38,571 nt of DNA from Anaeromonas gelatinilytica (GTDB lineage Bacteria; Bacillota; Clostridia; Tissierellales; SIT17), in assembly GCF_016820635.1 (NCBI RefSeq), contig NZ_WSFU01000024.1:1-38571 (forward strand), read 5' to 3'. The stretch's first letter is position 1. Every line of letters begins with the position of its first letter. This document shows, piece by piece, positions 1 to 7,749 of this stretch. The notes beneath the pieces were generated by a model that saw nothing but the letters and a program-made list of their open reading frames with translations, ran no database searches and was not told the origin of the DNA. Both the position numbers and the translations under genes were made by a program.

Positions 1-20
1 AGAGTAGGACGTTGCTAGAT
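1..20 (+). rRNA. rrf: 5S rRNA, 3' end only
   Basis: The first bases (AGAGTAGGACGTTGCTAGA) match the conserved 3' end of Firmicute 5S rRNA, where a GAGAGTAGG-CGYTGCCAG-like string closes the molecule. A terminator hairpin follows within 20 bases, as expected at the end of an rRNA operon. Only the tail is in the window, so the call depends on this short string and its context. Confidence 0.6.
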
Positions 21-37
21 TTTTTATTATATTTCAG

Positions 38-70
38 CCACTAGAATAAATATTTCTAGTGGTATTTTTA
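38..70 (+). terminator. rRNA operon terminator
   Basis: Perfect 9-bp stem CCACTAGAA / TTCTAGTGG with a 7-base loop, followed by TATTTTTA. It lies directly after the 5S tail and ends that transcript. Confidence 0.75.
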
Positions 71-185
71 GTATATATTTCCCGGGGAATTGTCATATTT
101 AGACATGAAAATAAATAAAAAATATAGCTACTAGCATATTACTTTAAATTGAATCATATGATTTAATATTTGGAGGTGCTAGTAT

Positions 186-1253
186 ATGAAAAATAGAGGA
201 TGGCTTGAAGCAGCTTTTATATATATAGGTACTGTTATAGGCGCAGGCTTTGCATCTGGCCAGGAAATAGTACATTTTTTTGCTGTATATGGAACAAAAG
301 GAATGACAGGAATGTTAATTGCTATAATTTTATTTATAATGTTGCCGATAGTTGTTTTATTCAGAATAAAAAAAGATAATATAAAGGGATATGATGAGTT
401 TATGGTAATAGTATTGGGAAATAGAATTGGGAAATTTGTAGAAATAATATTAACATTATTTTTATTTATTAGTTATTCAGTAATGCTAGCAGGAGGAGGA
501 GCAATTGTAAAGGAAAATTTTAATCTAAATTATAATTATGGAATATTGATAATGGCATTGCTTACTCTTATAGTTTTTATTTTTAATGTAAAAGGACTCT
601 CTTACGCTAATTTAATATTAATTCCCCTTCTCGTGCTATCAATTTTATATATAGGTATAAAGATTATAGGATATAATGGATTAGAATTTAGTAATCATAT
701 AGGAGCTAATATAACAAGTAATGGAAATTGGTTAACTTCATCAATTTTATATATTAGTTATAATAGTTTATCTGCCATTGTAATATTTACAACTATAGAT
801 AATTTATTAAAAAATAAAAAGGATATAATAAAAACAAGTATATTAAGTGGAATTTTATTAGGTGTTATGGCTTTTTCCATATTAATACCCCTTTTAATAA
901 AATATACTGATGTATTTGGATTTGAAATTCCTATGTTAGCTATTGCTTCTAGTTTAAATGAAAGTTGTGTAAAATTATATAGTTTCATACTTATGTCAGC
1001 TATGTTTACTACAGCAATTGCTAGTGGGTTTTCTTTGATAACGAGATTATCAAAAATTATATGCATAAATAAAAATATATTAGCTATTATTCTTCCTATA
1101 GTTACATTACCTATATCAAATTTAGGTTTTTCTAAATTAGTTACTACATTATATCCTTTGTTTGGGTATTTAGGTTTATTTATAATCTTAATAATATCTA
1201 TAGAATTTTTATTAAGATTAATTTCTATTAAAAAAATTTGTAAATTAAGATAA
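186..1253 (+). CDS. YkvI-family integral membrane transporter
   Basis: A 355-residue, very hydrophobic protein with about ten predicted membrane segments. Its N-terminus (GWLEAAFIYIGTVIGAGFAS then GQE) is typical of the YkvI family, which belongs to the APC (amino acid/polyamine/organocation) transporter superfamily; the GTVIGAGFASGQE stretch corresponds to the unwound first helix that binds substrate in such carriers. The family has no firmly established substrate; a sodium- or proton-coupled organic solute is likely. The start ATG has a good GGAGGTG site 8 bases upstream. It stands alone between the rRNA operon and cvpA, with no obvious terminator after it. The family call is confident, the substrate is unknown. 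Confidence 0.85.
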   Translation: MKNRGWLEAAFIYIGTVIGAGFASGQEIVHFFAVYGTKGMTGMLIAIILFIMLPIVVLFRIKKDNIKGYDEFMVIVLGNRIGKFVEIILTLFLFISYSVMLAGGGAIVKENFNLNYNYGILIMALLTLIVFIFNVKGLSYANLILIPLLVLSILYIGIKIIGYNGLEFSNHIGANITSNGNWLTSSILYISYNSLSAIVIFTTIDNLLKNKKDIIKTSILSGILLGVMAFSILIPLLIKYTDVFGFEIPMLAIASSLNESCVKLYSFILMSAMFTTAIASGFSLITRLSKIICINKNILAIILPIVTLPISNLGFSKLVTTLYPLFGYLGLFIILIISIEFLLRLISIKKICKLR

Positions 1254-1325
1254 AGTTTTATTGAATCAATGTAAAATTATATTATGAAAATAGTATTCAA
1301 AAATTAATAAATTTGTAAATAAAAA

Positions 1326-1355
1326 TTGAAAATAAAAATAAATAAATGATATAAT
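1326..1355 (+). promoter_or_regulatory. sigma-A promoter for cvpA
   Basis: TTGAAA (1326-1331) and TATAAT (1350-1355) are separated by 18 bases, about 75 bases before the cvpA start, in an otherwise empty AT-rich gap. Confidence 0.55.
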
Positions 1356-1428
1356 TAGCCTATATATAAATAATTAATTATTATTACTAAAGATTATATT
1401 AATATGAACGTAATGGAGGATGAGAATA

Positions 1429-2091
1429 TTGAATTTTGCAGATATTATTATTATCATAATCATATTGTTAACGGGTCTTAATGGATTTCACAGAGGATTT
1501 ATTTTATCAGCTTTTAGCCTTTTAGGTACTATATTAGCTTTAGTTATAGCTAATAAATTTTATCCGATAATAGCAAGTTTATTTATTAATCATACTAATT
1601 TTTATGATTCGCTTTATGACAAGATTTATCCTAATATAGTAAATATAACAGAAGGAGAAGGTGTTTTTTCTTTTGATACATTAGTTAAAATTATTAGAAT
1701 ACCACAGATACTTATAAATAATAGTATAGGTAAAGTGGATTATAACTCAGTTGAAGTTATTACGAGAAGTATTACAACTATGATTATAAATATAATAAGT
1801 ATAATTATATTATTCATAATAGCTAATATTATATTATCTATTTTAGTTAGAATGTTAAATATATTTTTCAAATTGCCTATTTTGAATTCTTTTAATAAGA
1901 TAGGTGGATTAATATTTGGGTTAATTAGAGGGGTATTAGTAATATTTATTATATATGCTATATTGACTCCTGTGATATCTTTAAATCCAGATGGTTTTAT
2001 TGCAGTTCAAACCACTAATTCTGTATTAGGGGATTATTTTTATAATAATAATCTAATTATAGGGTATCTAGAAACCATAGTATGGAATTAG
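1429..2091 (+). CDS. cvpA: CvpA family membrane protein
   Basis: A 220-residue protein with four predicted membrane helices (about residues 3-22, 27-47, 102-132 and 155-180). The N-terminal pattern, NFAD followed by a hydrophobic run then GFHRGFILSAFSLLG, is diagnostic of the CvpA (colicin V production) family. The family is widespread, linked to envelope integrity, but its biochemical activity is not defined. I chose the TTG start at 1429 because the GGAGG at 1415-1419 is nine bases upstream; an ATG at 1420 would directly abut that site. The gene runs into a strong bidirectional terminator shared with the convergent DUF4097 gene. Confidence 0.8.
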   Translation: MNFADIIIIIIILLTGLNGFHRGFILSAFSLLGTILALVIANKFYPIIASLFINHTNFYDSLYDKIYPNIVNITEGEGVFSFDTLVKIIRIPQILINNSIGKVDYNSVEVITRSITTMIINIISIIILFIIANIILSILVRMLNIFFKLPILNSFNKIGGLIFGLIRGVLVIFIIYAILTPVISLNPDGFIAVQTTNSVLGDYFYNNNLIIGYLETIVWN

Positions 2092-2134
2092 GAAGGTATT
2101 ATTGACATAAAAACTTTATATAATTATTAAAGAA

Positions 2135-2173
2135 AACAAAAAGGATTAAAGCTTAGCTTTAATCCTTTTTGTT
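2135..2173. terminator. bidirectional terminator between cvpA and the DUF4097 gene
   Basis: Perfect 18-bp stem (AACAAAAAGGATTAAAGC and its complement) with loop TTA. The arms carry A-runs and T-runs, so it can end transcription on both strands. It overlaps the stop codon and last bases of the minus-strand gene. Confidence 0.85.
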
Positions 2174-3382
2174 AAATTCGATATTTCTATTTGTAGTGTG
2201 TAAATCAAAAACTACAGGATTATTGGAAGAACCTTCTTTGTGAGCTTTTATACTTTTATTTTTATCGTTATAGTCATATACTAATTGAGGAAGATTTAAA
2301 TTAATTTTAGAATTAGTAGTAGAGGCAGATATATTATAATCTTTATAGAAATCCTTTAAATAAATATATATACCAGAATTTGACGTATTAATTTTAGTTT
2401 CTTTTAAAGTTGTTATATCTAGATTCTTGATATCTACTTTACCATTAGAAGTTTTTCCAAATAAATAAGCAATATTAGAATTTTCTACTTTTATAGGAGA
2501 ATTAGAAGTATTTATGTCTATAGTATCTATAGTAGAATTATTTAGATTAATTTTACCATTTTGTGAAATTAGAGTTCCTTTTTCACAAGTCACATTATCA
2601 AGATTGATCGATGTATTTTTAGTGATGATATTTAAATCGTTATTTTTAATATCTTTTAATGTAATTCTTCCATTTTTAGTATTTAAATCAATGGTATTTT
2701 TAGAAGTTATACTATTTAATGTTATAGATCCATTTGTAGTATTAGAAATTATATTTTCTGCTTTTAAATCATAAATATTAATTTTTCCATTACTAGTTAT
2801 TAAATTGATTTCATTATAATATTGTAATGGTACTGATATGTCTAATTTTACTCCTATGTTAGAATTAAATAAAGGCTTTAGTATAATTTTATTTTTTTCT
2901 TTCCTTAAATCCATTATATTTTCGTCTGTAGAAATTTTATTTTTTTTAATATAACAAATTGCTTTTACATATACATAGTCTTTACTCCAAGGATTAAGAT
3001 TTATATTTCCATTTATACCTTTAATATCTAAAACAGGATTTTCTATATCATTAACTTCTAATTCAAGAATTTCATTTTTAGTATCATGACTTCCTAAAAT
3101 ATTAGTAAAGCCTCCTTTATCCATAAAAGAGTCGACCATATCCATAATCTTATCAGTTAATGAGCTGGCTCCATCGGAAAGATCTTCTCCTATTTTACCA
3201 ACTTTTTCTCCGAAATTTTCACCAAATTTATTAAATTTTTCTTCTAAATTTTTATTTAACTTAGCTTCAAAATCTTTTTCATCTTCTTTTTTCTCTAAGA
3301 CATCTAAAAGTTTAAATGCCTCCTCTTCTGATATTTTACCTTCTTTAAGCATTCTAAGTATCATCATTTTTTCTTCATTCAT
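2159..3382 (-). CDS. DUF4097 beta-repeat protein with N-terminal SHOCT-like helix
   Basis: A 407-residue protein in three parts. Residues 1-30 form a short helical module (MLKEGKISEEEAFKLLDVLE). Residues 35-90 are charged and amphipathic, probably coiled. From about 105 to the end comes a repetitive beta-strand region with recurring NGxIxL units (NGNINL, NGKINIYDL, NGSITLNSI, NGRITLKDI, NGKINLNN), the hallmark of the DUF4097 beta-helix family. There is no signal peptide or membrane segment. Such proteins are commonly paired with small regulators and PspC/LiaF-like stress modules. It is co-transcribed after the DUF2089 gene with a 41-base gap and has a good AGGAGGG site. The molecular role is unknown; a scaffold or sensing partner of the upstream regulator is inferred. 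Confidence 0.75.
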   Translation of the reverse strand: MNEEKMMILRMLKEGKISEEEAFKLLDVLEKKEDEKDFEAKLNKNLEEKFNKFGENFGEKVGKIGEDLSDGASSLTDKIMDMVDSFMDKGGFTNILGSHDTKNEILELEVNDIENPVLDIKGINGNINLNPWSKDYVYVKAICYIKKNKISTDENIMDLRKEKNKIILKPLFNSNIGVKLDISVPLQYYNEINLITSNGKINIYDLKAENIISNTTNGSITLNSITSKNTIDLNTKNGRITLKDIKNNDLNIITKNTSINLDNVTCEKGTLISQNGKINLNNSTIDTIDINTSNSPIKVENSNIAYLFGKTSNGKVDIKNLDITTLKETKINTSNSGIYIYLKDFYKDYNISASTTNSKINLNLPQLVYDYNDKNKSIKAHKEGSSNNPVVFDLHTTNRNIEFNKKD

Positions 3383-3423
3383 ATATATCCCTCCTAGTAA
3401 ATATTTAAATTAATAGGTGAAGT

Positions 3424-3783
3424 CTAACTAAGCAATTTTATTGCTTCATCAGCTGTAATTTCACCTGCGGATAACTTAGATAAAATTTCTTTTTTATCAA
3501 GTTTGGGTTGTGGTTTAGGTTTATGTCCTAGAGCATTAATAATATTTTCTAATTTGTTTCTTACTGTAGGGTATGAAATACCAAGTTCTTTCTCTATTTC
3601 TTTTATATTACCTCGATTTTTGATAAAAACTTCCACAAAACTTTTTTGATCATTATTTAATTTACAAAATTTACATTGGGTAAAATCTCCTTCGATTATA
3701 GTATTACAGTGATTACATTCTAACCTAGTTATATTTAGATTTTTATTGCAGACTGGACATTTTCCTAAAGCTTCCTTTTTCAT
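3424..3783 (-). CDS. DUF2089 family zinc-ribbon/HTH regulator
   Basis: A 119-residue protein. Three CxxC pairs (C9/C12, C23/C26, C37/C40) form a double zinc-ribbon-like head. Residues 46-88 look like a helix-turn-helix of the sigma-factor region 4 type (GNIKEIEKELGISYPTVRNK). The C-terminus is a helical module (LSAGEITADEAIKLLS) similar to the N-terminus of the DUF4097 protein encoded next. The architecture matches DUF2089. It is probably a DNA-binding regulator of its own two-gene operon. AAGGAGG lies 8 bases before the ATG. It is divergent from yedF across a 273-base AT-rich gap (3784-4056), which must hold both promoters, although I see no convincing -35/-10 pair there. Confidence 0.8.
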   Translation of the reverse strand: MKKEALGKCPVCNKNLNITRLECNHCNTIIEGDFTQCKFCKLNNDQKSFVEVFIKNRGNIKEIEKELGISYPTVRNKLENIINALGHKPKPQPKLDKKEILSKLSAGEITADEAIKLLS

Positions 3784-4056
3784 TAAAATGCCTCCTTATT
3801 AATAATTTTTAGTATAATAGATTTTAATTTATGAGTTCTTAATAGTATGATAGTTATAAATCTTTAGTTACATAATACTATTTATTATTAAATATGTCAA
3901 TTGAAACATTAATATAATTAATAATAAAATTAATATATTTAATTATTTGTTTTATTTATAATTTATATGCAAAGTATAGATAATAATTATATAAAATCAA
4001 TTATTTTGATGAAATGATATAATAATGTTAACATTAATGATTAGGAGGTTTTAATA

Positions 4057-4656
4057 ATGAAAAAAGAAATAGATGCTAGGGGTCAAGCTTGTCCTAAACC
4101 AGTAATAATGACTAAAAAGGCATTAGAGGAAATAGAAAATGGTACTGTTTCAACTATTGTAGATAATGAAGTAGCGAAAGAAAATGTATCAAAATTAGCT
4201 AATAGTATGAATTTAAAATATGATGTAAAAAAAAGTGATAAGGAAAATTTTATAATAACTATTAGTAAAGAAGAAATAGAAGAAGGAAATTCTGCTTTAA
4301 CGTGTGAACCAAATGTATTTACAGATACTACTATTGTTATAGGTTCTGATAAAATGGGAAATGGCTCGGAAGAATTAGGAAGAATTTTAATGAAAGGATT
4401 TATATATTCATTGACCGAATCTTTACCTTATCCCTCTACAATTTTATTATTTAATTCTGGTGTAAATCTAACTATTGAAGGGTCCGAATCAATAGAAGAT
4501 TTTAAAGTATTAGAAGAGGCAGGAGTAGAAATATTATCATGCGGTACATGTTTAAACTATTATAATATAGCTGATAAATTAAAAGTAGGTGGAGTTACAA
4601 ATATGTATACTATAGTAGAAAAAATGAAGAATGCAACAAATACAATATCTATATAG
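4057..4656 (+). CDS. yedF: YedF, sulfurtransferase-like selenium metabolism protein
   Basis: A 199-residue, two-domain protein. Residues 1-72 form a TusA-type domain with the CPxP motif (C12-P-K-P) that carries a persulfide or selenide-like species. Residues about 90-199 form a DsrE-like domain with a CxxC pair (C162, C165). This fusion is the YedF family, which in anaerobes co-occurs with selenium metabolism. Transfer of reduced sulfur or selenium is inferred from family and motif; no selD or selA is in the window. AGGAGG precedes the ATG. It is followed 28 bases later by a DUF3343 gene, a known neighbour, and then by mscS and DUF951 on the same strand, probably one transcript. Confidence 0.85.
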   Translation: MKKEIDARGQACPKPVIMTKKALEEIENGTVSTIVDNEVAKENVSKLANSMNLKYDVKKSDKENFIITISKEEIEEGNSALTCEPNVFTDTTIVIGSDKMGNGSEELGRILMKGFIYSLTESLPYPSTILLFNSGVNLTIEGSESIEDFKVLEEAGVEILSCGTCLNYYNIADKLKVGGVTNMYTIVEKMKNATNTISI

Positions 4657-4684
4657 TGTAAAATAATTTGAGAAGGTGAAATAA

Positions 4685-4951
4685 ATGTTAAATAAAGAAA
4701 TATATGTAATAACTTTTGATTCAACACATCATGCAATAGAAGCAGAAAAAAAAATTAAAGATGAAAATATTGATATAAAGACGATTCCTACACCTAGAGA
4801 AGTATCTGTAAGTTGTGGGTTATCTATAAAATTTGATTATATTGATTTAAATAGGATAAAAAGTATTATAGAAGATAATAATCTTTCTATTAGCAATATA
4901 TATATAATCACTAGAGAGGATAATGAAAGAATTGCAAAAAAATTGATGTAG
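4685..4951 (+). CDS. DUF3343 domain protein, putative Se/S carrier-like
   Basis: An 88-residue protein with the DUF3343 layout: an N-terminal beta strand (YVITFDSTHHAIEAEK), then TIPTPREVSVSCGLSIKF around residue 33, which contains the family's conserved cysteine (C44, in SCG). This cysteine makes it a candidate carrier or acceptor of the sulfur/selenium group handled by YedF immediately upstream. That role is inference from adjacency and the single conserved cysteine; the family has no biochemically proven activity that I can cite. It has a good GAAGGTG site and lies 12 bases before mscS. Confidence 0.75.
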   Translation: MLNKEIYVITFDSTHHAIEAEKKIKDENIDIKTIPTPREVSVSCGLSIKFDYIDLNRIKSIIEDNNLSISNIYIITREDNERIAKKLM

Positions 4952-4963
4952 GATGGTGATATA

Positions 4964-5794
4964 ATGGAATTTGATTTTGTTGGGGAATTACCATTTAGAG
5001 TGTTATATGGAGCATTACAGTTAGTTTTAATTTTTATTATTGCTGGAATTGCCATTGGAATAAGTAATAAATTTATAAGTAGATTTTCTGAGCGTAGGAA
5101 AAAAGCTAAATTTAAAATGGATGAAGCTAAAGCTGACACTTTAGCTTCAACTGCGAAAAGCATAGTTAAGTATGTAATATATTTTATTGCAGGAGTGGCT
5201 ATATTAGAATCTTTTGGTGTAGATACAAAAGGAATTATAGCTGCTGCTGGGGTTGGAGCTATTGCAATAGGTTTTGCAGCTCAAAAATTAGTAGCAGATA
5301 TTATAACAGGTTTCTTCGTACTTTTTGAAGATCAATTTTCAGTAGGAGATTATATTATGGTACAAGGTATAGATGGTATAGTTGAGGAATTAGGGTTAAG
5401 AATAACTAAAGTTAGAGGGTTTGATGGTTCTTTGCATATAATTCCTAATAGACAAATAGAGATAGTAACAAATAAAATAAGAGGAGATATGAGAGCTTTA
5501 GTTGATATAGGAATTGCTTATGAAGAAGATATAGATAAAGCTACAGAAGTAATTAATCGTGTGGCAGAAGAATATAATAGAGAAAATGAAGAGATCGTAG
5601 AAGGACCTACTGTTTTAGGTGTGTCTAGTTTAGGTAGTTCCGATGTTGTATTAACTGTTATGGCAAAAACAAAACCGATGGCACAATGGGAAGTAGAAAG
5701 AGAACTTAGAAAAAGAATTAAGCTTAGTTTTGACAAAGAGGGTATAGAAATACCTCATCAAAAACATGTTGTATATAATAAAACAGAAAATTAA
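4964..5794 (+). CDS. MscS family mechanosensitive ion channel
   Basis: A 276-residue protein of the small-conductance mechanosensitive channel family. Membrane helices lie at about residues 15-35, 66-86 and 90-110. The pore-lining TM3 shows the Gly/Ala-rich pattern (GIIAAAGVGAIAIGFAAQKL) required for helix packing, followed by the beta domain (FEDQFSVGDYIMV) and the C-terminal alpha/beta cage domain. It resembles the compact YkuT-type channels and releases solutes on hypo-osmotic shock. It sits between DUF3343 and DUF951 with short gaps (12 and 39 bases); the MscS-DUF951 pair is a recurrent arrangement in Clostridia. Confidence 0.9.
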   Translation: MEFDFVGELPFRVLYGALQLVLIFIIAGIAIGISNKFISRFSERRKKAKFKMDEAKADTLASTAKSIVKYVIYFIAGVAILESFGVDTKGIIAAAGVGAIAIGFAAQKLVADIITGFFVLFEDQFSVGDYIMVQGIDGIVEELGLRITKVRGFDGSLHIIPNRQIEIVTNKIRGDMRALVDIGIAYEEDIDKATEVINRVAEEYNRENEEIVEGPTVLGVSSLGSSDVVLTVMAKTKPMAQWEVERELRKRIKLSFDKEGIEIPHQKHVVYNKTEN

Positions 5795-5833
5795 TTTAAA
5801 AAAATTTAAAAGTAATTAATGGGAGGATTTTTT

Positions 5834-6034
5834 ATGAACACTATAGGAATTAAACCAGGAAGTATAATAAAATTAAAAAAAGTTCATCCTTGTGGAGAAG
5901 ATAAATGGGAAGTGATGAGAGTAGGAGTTGATTTTAAATTAAGGTGTTTAGGATGTAATAGGATAGTTTGGGTTCCTAGGAGAAAATTAGATAAAAAAAT
6001 AAAGAAAATATTAGATAAAAATGATAATGAGTAA
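5834..6034 (+). CDS. DUF951 family small protein
   Basis: A 66-residue basic protein. The sequence KPGSIIKLKKVHPCGEDKWEV, read in two parts around residues 6-26, then RVGVDFKLRCLGCNRIVWV, is characteristic of DUF951. Conserved residues include the HPCG cysteine and a second CLGC pair, giving three cysteines that could bind zinc. A basic tail (RRKLDKKIKKIL) suggests nucleic-acid contact, but the function is unknown. I chose ATG 5834 because the GGGAGG site lies at 5821-5826; an in-frame ATG at 5819 lies upstream of that ribosome-binding site and would encode it. Confidence 0.8.
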   Translation: MNTIGIKPGSIIKLKKVHPCGEDKWEVMRVGVDFKLRCLGCNRIVWVPRRKLDKKIKKILDKNDNE

Positions 6035-6125
6035 AATTATAAATTTTTTTAATTGGACAAATATTTTATTAAATAGTAAACTATATATTAAGGAAAACGC
6101 TTTTTAAAAAATTGGGGGTGTAGTG

Positions 6126-7307
6126 ATGAGTTTGAATTATTCAGAAAGAATGGATGGAATTAAAGCATCAGAAATAAGAGAATTACTAAAATTAACTCAA
6201 AAGCCTGAAATAATATCATTTGCAGGAGGATTACCTGCTCCAGAATTATTTCCAGTAGACACCGTAAAAGAAATATCTTCAGAGGTTTTAAAAGATATGG
6301 GAACATCAGCTTTACAATATGGACCTACAGAGGGTTTTGAACCATTGAGAGAAAAAATAGCTAAGAGAATGGATAGTGTAGGTGTAAAGGCAAATGCAAA
6401 AGACATATTAGTTATAAGTGGGTCACAACAAGGACTTGATTTTACAGGTAAGATATTTTTAAACAAGGATGATATTGTAGTTTGTGAAAGTCCTAGTTAT
6501 TTAGGAGCTTTAAATGCTTTTAAGGCTTATCAGCCTAAATTTATAGAAGTACCCACTGATGAATATGGGATGAATATGGATAAATTGGAAGATATTTTGG
6601 CAAATAATAATAAAGTGAAAGTAATTTATGTTATTCCAGATTTCCAAAATCCATCAGGAAGAACATGGTCCCTTGAAAGAAGAAAAAAACTTGTTGAGTT
6701 AGCTAATAAATATAATATACCAATAGCAGAGGATAATCCTTACGGAGAACTAAGATTTGAAGGAGAGAAGCTTCCAGCTATAAAATCTTTTGATACTGAA
6801 GGTAGAGTTATATTTTTGGGGACTTTTTCAAAGACTTTCTGTCCAGGACTTAGATTAGGTTGGATTTGTGCGGATGATGAAGTATTAAATAAATATATAT
6901 TAATAAAGCAAGGTGCAGATTTACAAGCTAGTACATTCTCTCAAATAATTGTAGATAGATTCTTAACAAAATATGATTTGGATGAGCATATTGAGAAGAT
7001 AAAAAAAGTATATGTTAAAAGAAGAGATCTCATGTTTAAAACTATGGAGGAAGAGTTCCCAGAAGGAGTTACATTTACAAGACCGGAAGGTGGATTATTT
7101 ACATGGGTTACTTTACCTGAGCATATAAATGCTAGAGATTTAGCTGCTGAAGCTATAGAAAAGAAGGTTGCTTTTGTGCCAGGAGGTTCATTCTTCCCTA
7201 ATGGAGGTAATGAAAATACTTTAAGAATAAATTATTCAAATATGGATGAAGAAAGAATAGTTATAGGAGTTAAAAGAATTGCTGAATCAATAAAAGAAAT
7301 GATATAA
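6126..7307 (+). CDS. PLP-dependent aminotransferase, class I/II (2-aminoadipate-type, LysN/AraT-like)
   Basis: A 393-residue fold-type I aminotransferase. The N-terminus (PEIISFAGGLPAPELFP) is typical of the multisubstrate 2-aminoadipate/aromatic aminotransferase group (LysN, PLP-dependent MocR-like catalytic domains), here without the GntR domain. Visible residues include YGPTEGFEPLR, the NPSG motif (NPSGRTW), the PLP lysine K236 in GTFSKTFCPGLRLGW and the carboxylate-binding arginine in NTLRINYSN near the C-terminus. It transfers amino groups between amino acids and 2-oxoacids; the exact substrate cannot be told. ATG 6126 is preferred over the adjacent in-frame GTG 6123 because GGGGGTG at 6114-6120 then has normal spacing. 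Confidence 0.85.
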   Translation: MSLNYSERMDGIKASEIRELLKLTQKPEIISFAGGLPAPELFPVDTVKEISSEVLKDMGTSALQYGPTEGFEPLREKIAKRMDSVGVKANAKDILVISGSQQGLDFTGKIFLNKDDIVVCESPSYLGALNAFKAYQPKFIEVPTDEYGMNMDKLEDILANNNKVKVIYVIPDFQNPSGRTWSLERRKKLVELANKYNIPIAEDNPYGELRFEGEKLPAIKSFDTEGRVIFLGTFSKTFCPGLRLGWICADDEVLNKYILIKQGADLQASTFSQIIVDRFLTKYDLDEHIEKIKKVYVKRRDLMFKTMEEEFPEGVTFTRPEGGLFTWVTLPEHINARDLAAEAIEKKVAFVPGGSFFPNGGNENTLRINYSNMDEERIVIGVKRIAESIKEMI

Positions 7308-7311
7308 TTTT

Positions 7312-7341
7312 ACCCTTGGTCAAATTAATTTGACCAAGGGT
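7312..7341. terminator. 30-base perfect palindrome, possible terminator
   Basis: ACCCTTGGTCAAATT is followed directly by its exact reverse complement, 4 bases after the aminotransferase stop codon. There is no T-run on either side, so it may work as a weak terminator or an operator rather than a classical intrinsic terminator. Confidence 0.5.
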
Positions 7342-7353
7342 TCATATATATTG

Positions 7354-7382
7354 TTGCAAGATATGAGTTAAGATGATATAAT
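7354..7382 (+). promoter_or_regulatory. sigma-A promoter of rpsF-ssb-rpsR
   Basis: TTGCAA (7354-7359) and a perfect TATAAT (7377-7382) are separated by exactly 17 bases. The predicted transcription start is near 7389, giving a leader of about 55 bases. Confidence 0.8.
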
Positions 7383-7388
7383 GTGGTG

Positions 7389-7438
7389 ATGAATACATTC
7401 CTTGCTCCATTAAGGAGCCATAAGACCACAAGGAGGTG
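7389..7438 (+). promoter_or_regulatory. candidate S6:S18 autoregulatory leader of rpsF
   Basis: Within the short leader, GCTCC (7404-7408) pairs with GGAGC (7414-7418) around loop ATTAA. CCTTG (7400-7404) can pair with CAAGG (7429-7433), which runs into the Shine-Dalgarno AGGAGGTG. The result is a hairpin with an asymmetric bulge just before the start codon. Many bacteria have an rpsF leader bound by the S6-S18 complex; the shape and position fit, but I cannot align it to that family here. Confidence 0.4.
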
Positions 7439-7444
7439 AAGTAA

Positions 7445-7729
7445 ATGAGAAAATATGAATCAGTGTTTATATTTGAAACTAGATTAGAAGAAGAAGCTAG
7501 AAATAATATCTTTGACAAATTCAAAAAAATCATAGAAGAAAAAGGAACGATAACAAATATTGATGAGTGGGGATCAAGAAAACTTGCTTATGAAATTAAT
7601 GATTTATCAGAAGGATATTATATTATAGTAAACTTTGAGGGAGAAGCTGAAGCAGTTAAAGAAATGGACAGAATTGCTAAGATAACAGATGGTGTTATGA
7701 GGCTTATGACAATAAGAGATGAAAATTAA
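7445..7729 (+). CDS. rpsF: 30S ribosomal protein S6
   Basis: A 94-residue protein of normal length with the S6 signature MRKYESVFIFETRLEEEAR at the N-terminus, DEWGSRKLAYEINDLSEGYY in the middle and VMRLMTIRDE at the end. It binds 16S rRNA together with S18 in the platform of the small subunit. It is the first gene of the classic rpsF-ssb-rpsR operon, with a strong AGGAGGTG site 7 bases upstream. Confidence 0.97.
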   Translation: MRKYESVFIFETRLEEEARNNIFDKFKKIIEEKGTITNIDEWGSRKLAYEINDLSEGYYIIVNFEGEAEAVKEMDRIAKITDGVMRLMTIRDEN

Positions 7730-7749
7730 TTATGAGGGGGTCGTACTTT

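Noticed and set aside
3784-4056. Possible riboswitch or operator in the gap between DUF2089 and yedF
   Set aside because: A TATAAT at 4018-4023 and a small repeat ATCAA-TTATT-TTGAT occur, but no matching -35 or conserved RNA fold is visible; left as an uncharacterised promoter gap.
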